64,000 nt of DNA from Rhodococcus rhodnii (GTDB lineage: Bacteria; Actinomycetota; Actinomycetes; Mycobacteriales; Pseudonocardiaceae). The stretch spans positions 186,001 through 250,000 of the forward strand of contig JOAA01000009.1 in assembly GCA_000720375.1 (NCBI GenBank). The letters are read 5' to 3'. Of the stretch, positions 58,483 to 64,000 are shown piece after piece. How positions within the stretch are numbered: the first letter of the stretch is position 1; each line of letters starts with the position of its first letter. The translations under genes were made by a program, and so were the position numbers. Below the pieces are notes generated by a model that was not told the DNA's origin, did no database searches, and saw only the letters and a list, made by a program, of their open reading frames with translations.

Positions 58483-61173
58483 GTGGCGATGGAGCTGGTC
58501 GAGCGGAATGGCCCACTGGACGCGTTGGAACGGATGCTCACACGCACCGCTACCGGGCAGGGCGGGGTCACGCTGGTCACCGGCGGTATGGCCACGGGAA
58601 AGACCGAGCTGTTGCGCGAGTTCACCGGCAACGCGGCGCGCAGTGGCACGTTGGTGCTGTCCGCCACCGGTTCGCGGGCCGAGCAGTCGCTGCCGTTGGG
58701 CGTGATGTGCCAGATCCTGCACGGGCCTGCGTTCCCGGACATCCCGGTGCCGTCCTTGTCCACTGTAGACGCAGTGCCGTGGGACGAGGTCGACCCGGAC
58801 CCAGCAGTCGTCGGTCCACACGACGCTCCCGTGATCCGAGAGATGTGCGGCGCGCTGCTGATGGCGGCCAAGCATCGCACGGTCGTTGTGTGGATCGACG
58901 ATATCCAGTTCGTGGACAGCGCCACGTTGCGGGTTCTGCTGTACCTGCGACGGCGGATGAGCACCGCGCCGATCCTGCTGGTCCTGTCGGGCTGGGCGCA
59001 GCGACGGCAGACGTGGCCGTCGTTCCGTGCCGAGATCACCCGCCAGCAGCACGATCACATCAAGCTCACGCCGCTGTCGTTGGACGGTGTCGGCGAGCTG
59101 ATCACGGAACGGTTGGACGGCCCGGCCGCCACCCGGCTGAGCCCCGGCTGCCACCAGCTCAGCGGCGGAAACCCGTTACTGATCAACGCTTTGCTGGACG
59201 ACGTAACCGACAGGGACCTGGCGCCGGGCACCGCGTATGGCCAAGCCGTGCTGACGTGCCTGCACCGCGCTGGGCCACAGTTGCACGCCGTTGCCAGCGC
59301 TGTGGCTTTGCTCGGCGAGCACATCACGCCCGCACTCGTGGGCCAGCTCGTTGGTGAGCCCCTCGACGAGATCCTGCCCGCGCTTGACTTCCTGAACTGC
59401 GCGGGCGTGTTCGACCAGATGACGTTCCGGCACCCGGTCGCCGCGACGACCGTGCTCGAGAGCATGCGGCCGGACGACCGTTCCTGGATGCACCTGATGG
59501 CCGCGAAGTTGTTGCACCAGAAGGGCGTTGGCGCGCTCGAGATCGCCCGGCATCTGGTGGACGCGGACGCGGCACGGGAGCCATGGGCGGTGGCGTTGCT
59601 GTGTGAGGCAGCCGAACGAGCGTTGTCCGATGACGAGGTGACATGGGCTGGGCAATGCCTGCGCTTGGCGTTGCGGGACTGCGACGACTCTCGGCGGGAC
59701 GAGATCGCGAAGTCGTTGGCCCGCGTGGAATGGCGAGTCAACCCGGCCGCCGCAGCCTTGCACATGGCGTCGCTGACGAACGGCGCACCTGTGGGCAGAG
59801 ACGCCGTTACCTTGGCCAGGCACGCCTTATGGCAGGGCGACAAGCCCGCGGCCATCGCCGCGTTGACCGCAGTGACGGACACACAGGCGGCGGACGAGCT
59901 TCGGCTGGTGTACGAGTGGCAGTACGGCTCGCAAGAGGGTGTGCCTGCCCGCCAGGGCAGCAGTACGCCATGGGTTCAGGTCGGCAAGAAGCTGCCGGGG
60001 CTGATGATCAAGGGCCGGTCCGCGGAGGTGGCCGCCGGCGCCGAGCACATCCTGCAGAGCTGCCAGCTGGCCGACACCACGCTGGAGATCATCGTGTCGG
60101 CCGTCATTGCCCTGTGTTACGCCGACAAACCAGACAAGGCGGCCTTCTGGTGTGACACGTTGTCCGACGAAGCGGACCGGTGCAACGCCACCACGTGGCA
60201 GGCCGTGCTCTGCGCGGCGCGGGCAGAGGTCGCGCTGCGGCAAGGCGACCTGGCAATGGCCGAGACACAGGCCAACACGGCGTTGCAGCTGCTGCCCGCA
60301 GACGGTTGGGGAGTCCTCATTGGACTTCCCAGGGCCACTTTGTTGTTGGCGTACACCGGAATGGGCCGAACGGACGCCGCAGCGGAAGTGCTCAGGCAGT
60401 TCGTGCCGGATCGGATGTCCGGCACCGTGATCGGCTTGCGGTTCCTTCATGCCCGCGGCCATTACTACTTGGCGACCGACCGTGCGTTGGCGGCGCTGGA
60501 CGACTTCCAGACGTGCGACCGGCAGATGCGGGAATGGAACATCGATGTGCCCGCGCTCGTGCCCGCGCACTCCGACCTCGCTCAGGCGTATCTGCGGTTG
60601 GACCAGCGCAAGGTCGCGAGAGATCTGGTGAGCCGCCAGCTGGAGCGGCCACGCGCCATCAGCTCGCGCACACGTGGCACCGCGCTTCGTGTGCTGGCCG
60701 CGACCAGTGAGTTGCGGCAGCGTCCGCAGTTGCTGATGGAGGCCATCGAGGATCTGCACAACTGCGGTGACCGGCTGGAGCTGGCCCGTGCCCTGATCGA
60801 CCTGAGCGAGGCGCACCAGGAACTCGGCGAGTTCAGCCGGGCGCGGATGCACGCCCGTCGTGCGGCCGCCGAAGCGAAGGCCTGCCGGGCCGAACCGTTG
60901 TCGAAGATGCTGTCGCACGGCGGCTGCGTTGAGCCCAAGGACCAACGGCTGGAAGCCGAAGGCGTTCCGCCGTTGAGCGGAGCCGAGCGCCGGGTCGCGA
61001 CGCTCGCCGCTCGTGGTTACAGCAACCGTGAGATCGGTCGGATGCTGTACATCACAGTCAGTACGGTCGAACAGCACCTCACCCGGGTGTACCGCAAGCT
61101 CAATGTGGGCAGCCGCGCGGATCTGCCGGTCGGCCTGCTGCTGAGCCGCGTGACGGTGAAGGGCGTGCAGTAG
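58483..61173 (+). CDS. LuxR-family LAL-type regulator
   Basis: 896 residues. N-terminal AAA-like NTPase with Walker A G-G-M-A-T-G-K-T-E (~34-42) and Walker B V-V-V-W-I-D-D-I-Q-F, a long helical TPR-like middle, and a C-terminal LuxR HTH: L-S-G-A-E-R-R-V-A-T-L-A-A-R-G-Y-S-N-R-E-I then V-S-T-V-E-Q-H-L-T-R-V-Y. Large LuxR proteins of this kind often activate a neighbouring biosynthetic cluster. Two TTA codons (59176, 59827) occur. Start is GTG 58483 or ATG 58489. Confidence 0.92.
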   Translation: MAMELVERNGPLDALERMLTRTATGQGGVTLVTGGMATGKTELLREFTGNAARSGTLVLSATGSRAEQSLPLGVMCQILHGPAFPDIPVPSLSTVDAVPWDEVDPDPAVVGPHDAPVIREMCGALLMAAKHRTVVVWIDDIQFVDSATLRVLLYLRRRMSTAPILLVLSGWAQRRQTWPSFRAEITRQQHDHIKLTPLSLDGVGELITERLDGPAATRLSPGCHQLSGGNPLLINALLDDVTDRDLAPGTAYGQAVLTCLHRAGPQLHAVASAVALLGEHITPALVGQLVGEPLDEILPALDFLNCAGVFDQMTFRHPVAATTVLESMRPDDRSWMHLMAAKLLHQKGVGALEIARHLVDADAAREPWAVALLCEAAERALSDDEVTWAGQCLRLALRDCDDSRRDEIAKSLARVEWRVNPAAAALHMASLTNGAPVGRDAVTLARHALWQGDKPAAIAALTAVTDTQAADELRLVYEWQYGSQEGVPARQGSSTPWVQVGKKLPGLMIKGRSAEVAAGAEHILQSCQLADTTLEIIVSAVIALCYADKPDKAAFWCDTLSDEADRCNATTWQAVLCAARAEVALRQGDLAMAETQANTALQLLPADGWGVLIGLPRATLLLAYTGMGRTDAAAEVLRQFVPDRMSGTVIGLRFLHARGHYYLATDRALAALDDFQTCDRQMREWNIDVPALVPAHSDLAQAYLRLDQRKVARDLVSRQLERPRAISSRTRGTALRVLAATSELRQRPQLLMEAIEDLHNCGDRLELARALIDLSEAHQELGEFSRARMHARRAAAEAKACRAEPLSKMLSHGGCVEPKDQRLEAEGVPPLSGAERRVATLAARGYSNREIGRMLYITVSTVEQHLTRVYRKLNVGSRADLPVGLLLSRVTVKGVQ

Positions 61174-61203
61174 GCCTTTGTGGACCGAAAGTTAGGGGGC
61201 GTT

Positions 61204-61221
61204 CACCCGTCTTCACGGGTG
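61204..61221 (+). terminator. Small hairpin before the PqqD-like gene
   Basis: CACCCGT-CTTC-ACGGGTG, a perfect 7-bp stem, follows the LuxR gene by 30 bp and precedes the PqqD-like start by 26 bp. It may be a weak terminator or a leader structure. Confidence 0.4.
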
Positions 61222-61244
61222 GTGGGCGTGCTGATGCCGACGTT

Positions 61245-62087
61245 CTAATGGATTTCGTGGCTGTCCGGCCGGAACCCTGGGTGCGGGCCGTGGTTTTCGC
61301 CGACGGCCGGATGGAGCTGTCCGGCGATGGTCACCGACTTCGATGTGGACCTGTCGGCACCGCCATGTGGATCGCTTTGTGTCAGCAGGACTGGCAGCTT
61401 GACGCGGCTGCCGCGCTGCTGGCCGCGCTCTGGCAGCTCGACGTCGACAACATGCGCGCCGATCTCGACATCTGGGTCGCCGAGCTGTGGGATGCCGGAC
61501 TGCTCCGACAGGTTCGGCTGTGACGTGCCTGCGATAGCGCGGATGGCCGCCGCGAGGTCGTCACCACGTGGTGCCTTCTCCGGGTCGACCAGCCATTGCG
61601 CGATGACACCGAAGAGCATGGCCAGGGCGAACGAACCGACTGAGCGGACCGATTTCTCGTCGGCAGCCGGGTCGATCAGCCGCAGCAGCGTGGCGAGCGC
61701 GCGCCGGGCGCTTTCCTGCGTCGCGGAGAAGTACGGGCGCATTTCAGGTGCGTGATGCAATTGCGTGAGGACTTCGAACTGCGTCACCCATAACGCACGG
61801 TGTTGCTCGAACGACTTGAGTATCCGCGGCCACGACGCCTCGAACAGCTCCAGCGGGGTGGCGGTGTCGGCGCTGTCGGCGTGCAGCTGCGCGATGTCAT
61901 CGGCCCATTCATCGGTCGCCTGGACCAATGCGGCGTTCATCAACGCGTCCTTGGTGCCGAAATGGTATCCGATCGATCCGAGGTTGGTCTTCGAGACCGC
62001 CACGATGTCGCGTGCGGTCGTCCGGGCGTACCCCTTCTCCAGCAAGCACTTCTTCGCGCCAGCCAGCAGCTGCTCCCGATGCCCCAT
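61245..62087 (-). CDS. TetR-family regulator with tail antisense to the PqqD-like gene
   Basis: About 280 residues from ATG 62087. HTH at residues ~5-50 (L-L-E-K-G-Y-A-R-T-T-A-R-D-I-V, N-L-G-S-I-G-Y-H-F-G-T-K) and a TetR_C domain to about residue 190. The final ~90 residues (Gly/Arg/His-rich) are not TetR-like and run through the complete antisense of the PqqD-like gene, the stop falling directly before that gene's ATG. The tail may be translated but looks like read-through of an open antisense frame. Confidence 0.85.
   Translation of the reverse strand: MGHREQLLAGAKKCLLEKGYARTTARDIVAVSKTNLGSIGYHFGTKDALMNAALVQATDEWADDIAQLHADSADTATPLELFEASWPRILKSFEQHRALWVTQFEVLTQLHHAPEMRPYFSATQESARRALATLLRLIDPAADEKSVRSVGSFALAMLFGVIAQWLVDPEKAPRGDDLAAAIRAIAGTSQPNLSEQSGIPQLGDPDVEIGAHVVDVELPERGQQRGSRVKLPVLLTQSDPHGGADRSTSKSVTIAGQLHPAVGENHGPHPGFRPDSHEIH
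61248..61523 (+). CDS. PqqD-like stand-alone RiPP recognition element (91 aa)
   Basis: 91 residues with the PqqD pattern: V-F-A-D-G-R-M-E-L-S-G-D (strands), G-P-V-G-T-A-M-W-I-A-L (first helix with Trp), L-L-A-A-L-W-Q-L-D-V-D and a final W-V-A-E-L-W-D-A-G-L-L. High GC3 in this frame supports coding. Such proteins bind RiPP leader peptides and present them to enzymes. Its position after the LuxR gene and near the YcaO/SagB genes suggests a role in the same pathway. ATG 61248 has no clear ribosome site; GTG 61257 is an alternative. Confidence 0.68.
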   Translation: MDFVAVRPEPWVRAVVFADGRMELSGDGHRLRCGPVGTAMWIALCQQDWQLDAAAALLAALWQLDVDNMRADLDIWVAELWDAGLLRQVRL

Positions 62088-62103
62088 AGCTGTCCCATCT
62101 TTG

Positions 62104-62117
62104 TGGACGGACGTCCA
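62104..62117. promoter_or_regulatory. Candidate TetR operator (TGGACG-GA-CGTCCA)
   Basis: Perfect 6-bp inverted repeat 17 bp upstream of the TetR start, with a second palindrome GCTTATAAGC at 62127-62136 that contains a TATAAG minus-10-like hexamer on the minus strand. Suggests autoregulation of the TetR gene. Confidence 0.5.
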
Positions 62118-62356
62118 ACAGAAGAGCTTATAAGCCGGATAGCAGGGTTTCCAGGGGGCAGCGTCGGTAAACCCGTACAGCCGAAGTATCGGCGGACAGG
62201 CACGGGGTGCGAACGATTGCTGTCTGGGAGCGCACCCGGAATTCCCTGCGGCAAAGCGGAGTTGCGCCAAGTGCGGAGTGTGGAGGGCTCGAAATACCGC
62301 GCCCGCTGGGCGATCATTTCGGCAAGGGACTTCCGGGGCCGAAGGAGCTGCGCGGT

Positions 62357-63613
62357 ATGGCGGACTGGCGGATCTCGCCGACCCTTGCGCTCAACGACAT
62401 GGTCGCGCAGCGCCAGGAGAGAGGTGAGTCCATTGTGTACCTTGGATTCGGTGAGGTGCGGCTGCCCGCGTTCGAGCCCTTGGTCGACCGCCTGGTCGCC
62501 GGTGCGTCGCGGAACACGTACGGCCCAGTGGCGGGAAGTCAGGCGGTCCGTCAGGCGGCGGCGGGATACTTCAGCCGACGGCGGATTCCCACGGACGCGG
62601 AGCAAGTGGTGGTCGGCCCTGGCAGCAAACCGCTGTTGCTGGCGCTGAACCTGGTGGTGCCCGGTGACGTGATCGTGCCGAAACCGGCGCGAAACACCTA
62701 TGTGCCACAAGCGGAACTCGCGGGCAAGAAGGTCTTCCGTATTTCGATCCCGGCCAGAGCGGGCGGCGTGCCGGACCCAGCGGCCTTGCAGGACACCATT
62801 CTCGCCGCGCGCGCACTCGGCCGCGATCCGCGGATCGTGATCCTCACGTTGCCCGACAACCCAACCGGCACCGTGGCGCCGCCGGAAGTGATCCGCGAGA
62901 TCTGCACGATAGCCGAGCAGGAAGATCTGCTGATCATCTCCGACGAAACCTACCGAGACGTCCTGCACGACCCACGCACCCCGATGCTCAGCCCAGCGGA
63001 AGTGGCCCCACGGCGAACCGTTGTCACAACAGGGCTCTCCAAGAACCTCGCACTGGGCGGATGGCGGATCGGCGTGGCGCGGTTCCCCGATGGCCCATGG
63101 GGACAACGGATCCGTGACGGCGTGATCGCGTTCGCCAGCGAAGTCTGGTCCACAGTGGCTGGTCCGATGCAGGAGGTCGCCGAGTACGCCTTCACCGAGC
63201 CGCCGGAAGTCCGCCGACGCCTCGCCGACAGCGCCCGGCTGCACGGCTCGGTGGCCCGTGCGCTGCATCGGATCGTGGTGGACGCGGGGGCGGCGTGCCG
63301 TCCTCCGGTTGGCGCGTTCTACGTCTATCCGGACTTCTACCCGGTCAGGGAGAAGCTCGCGGCTCAGGGCGTGACCGACGGGGACTCGCTGAGCCGCCAC
63401 CTGGTCGACGAACACGGGATCGTCGTGCTGGGCGGGCACCTGCTGGGCGACGATCCCGCGGCGCTCAGGTTCAAAGCAGCCACGAGCATGCTCTACGGCG
63501 ACACGGTGGAGTTGCAGCAGGAGGCGTTGGCCGCCGATGACCCGACCCGGCTGCCGCACATCCGTGAGGTGCTCACTCGGCTGAGCGAGGCTTTCATGAA
63601 GCTGTGTGGCTGA
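62357..63613 (+). CDS. PLP-dependent aminotransferase, class I/II
   Basis: 418 residues. GAAGGAG 8-9 bp upstream decides ATG 62357 over an earlier in-frame start. Fold type I signature: N-T-Y-G-P-V-A-G-S-Q-A-V-R near the N-terminus, P-D-N-P-T-G-T-V, S-D-E-T-Y-R-D-V and the PLP Lys in T-T-G-L-S-K-N-L-A-L-G-G-W-R-I. Resembles aspartate- or aromatic-type aminotransferases. It may supply a building block or tailor the RiPP product, or be unrelated; it is divergent from the TetR gene. Confidence 0.9.
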   Translation: MADWRISPTLALNDMVAQRQERGESIVYLGFGEVRLPAFEPLVDRLVAGASRNTYGPVAGSQAVRQAAAGYFSRRRIPTDAEQVVVGPGSKPLLLALNLVVPGDVIVPKPARNTYVPQAELAGKKVFRISIPARAGGVPDPAALQDTILAARALGRDPRIVILTLPDNPTGTVAPPEVIREICTIAEQEDLLIISDETYRDVLHDPRTPMLSPAEVAPRRTVVTTGLSKNLALGGWRIGVARFPDGPWGQRIRDGVIAFASEVWSTVAGPMQEVAEYAFTEPPEVRRRLADSARLHGSVARALHRIVVDAGAACRPPVGAFYVYPDFYPVREKLAAQGVTDGDSLSRHLVDEHGIVVLGGHLLGDDPAALRFKAATSMLYGDTVELQQEALAADDPTRLPHIREVLTRLSEAFMKLCG

Positions 63614-63874
63614 ACCAGCCCAGTGCTGTCCAGGCTTCGCGATGGGCGGATAACTGAAACATGTTCCTACTTGACCGTAGGCTTGCCCAGCTCGGCGCCC
63701 GGAAAAACGGCGATTCCAGTCCGGTTGGTATGTGTCGGATTCATTTTGTTGGTAATTCACCGGCGTTCGATGAACCGTCTGCATGCCTCTTGCTATTTCT
63801 TCGGCCGCAGCTATGTTGAGCATCACTAAGTAGTTGCTACTGGGGTGGCGTCGCTGGTTCGGGGAGGCGGGGCA
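63614..63874. other. Intergenic region of lower GC
   Basis: No convincing gene. A 13-bp palindrome AGTAG-TTG-CTACT at 63829-63841 could be an operator for the following gene. Confidence 0.3.
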
Positions 63875-64000
63875 ATGCTGGGTTTCTCTTTTGATGTGGT
63901 GACGGCGGTCATTGCGTACGGGGTGTCCGTTGTGGGCGCTGTGCTGGGCTTGCTGTGCACGTCACGGGCTCGTGCGACCCGTGGCGCCGGCAGGGCGCGG
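63875..64000 (+). CDS. MHYT-domain membrane protein, N-terminus (3' truncated by window)
   Basis: 42 residues visible from ATG 63875 with GGGGAGG upstream: V-V-T-A-V-I-A-Y-G-V-S-V-V-G-A-V-L-G-L followed by C-T-S-R-A-R. This is the first helix and following Cys/Arg motif of MHYT proteins, which carry seven helices and probably bind copper to sense a diatomic gas. The MHYT motifs themselves lie beyond the window. Confidence 0.65.
   Translation, partial: MLGFSFDVVTAVIAYGVSVVGAVLGLLCTSRARATRGAGRAR

Noticed and set aside
61940..63826. 628-codon frame antisense to the aminotransferase
   Set aside because: No domain and biased composition; the plus-strand gene has a clear PLP motif and ribosome site.
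1..64000. tRNA, rRNA, CRISPR, prophage or intact insertion sequence
   Set aside because: No tRNA-like T-arm plus acceptor pairing, no spaced identical repeats, no phage structural genes and no full transposase found by eye; the GH25 gene alone is not evidence of a prophage.

Overview
The window is high-GC actinobacterial DNA. The mix of an ABC-F factor, a TNT-type secreted toxin, LCP and SARP proteins, MmyB-type and HxlR regulators, ANTAR and STAS stress regulators, DUF6292/DUF6328-like proteins and frequent GTG starts points to a filamentous Pseudonocardiales member (Amycolatopsis, Lentzea or Kibdelosporangium type). The genus cannot be fixed from the sequence alone. I see no rRNA, tRNA, CRISPR array, prophage or intact insertion sequence. 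One decayed transposase tail is present.

1-24 kb: end of a dGTPase-like gene, a metallo-hydrolase divergent from a TetR regulator with a shared inverted-repeat operator, secreted proteins (TNT NAD-glycohydrolase, SMP-30-like propeller, S8/S53-like protease), LtrA, ABC-F, a membrane protein, an ABC exporter, an SIS-domain protein behind a DasR-like site, two alpha/beta hydrolases, LCP, GNAT, an ISAs1-type relic, a STAS/ATPase pair, an NAD kinase and a ricin-lectin beta-helix exoprotein.

24-33 kb: a stress and metabolism island. ChaB, an SRPBCC protein, acetate kinase, phosphoketolase and a DJ-1 protein lie in a minus-strand run, joined in part by 4-bp start/stop overlaps. STAS, DUF6328 and GAF-ANTAR proteins follow. 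Several of these genes have a GGGTA-type minus-10 element with a suitable minus-35, suggesting a SigB/SigF-like regulon.

33-43 kb: regulators and enzymes, including HxlR plus a 1011-aa SARP divergent from an imine-reductase-like enzyme, alkB under a perfect SOS box, an MmyB-type regulator divergent from two SDRs, a tandem universal stress protein, a TPR protein that looks like a regulator without its DNA-binding domain, and a DUF3800-like protein.

43-51 kb: a sialidase-fold exoprotein, then a redox operon in which every junction is a 4-bp overlap: a membrane/proline-rich protein, an 80-aa ORF duplicating the start of ApbE, ApbE, a four-His membrane haem protein, a NuoF-like flavoprotein and a ferredoxin. 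A LacI regulator follows. No FMN-binding-domain acceptor for ApbE is present. A GH25 lysozyme and a secreted jelly-roll protein complete the region.

51.4-63.6 kb: the most interesting part, a compact azol(in)e RiPP (TOMM/LAP) locus. It holds a 73-aa candidate precursor, a fused RRE/E1-like/YcaO cyclodehydratase, a SagB-type dehydrogenase, a histidine kinase and response regulator facing each other across a 22-bp tandem repeat, a LuxR/LAL regulator, a free-standing PqqD-like RRE antisense to the tail of a TetR gene, and a PLP aminotransferase. The precursor matches no family I know and no dedicated exporter or protease is visible, so the product looks undescribed. The window ends in the start of an MHYT-domain membrane protein.
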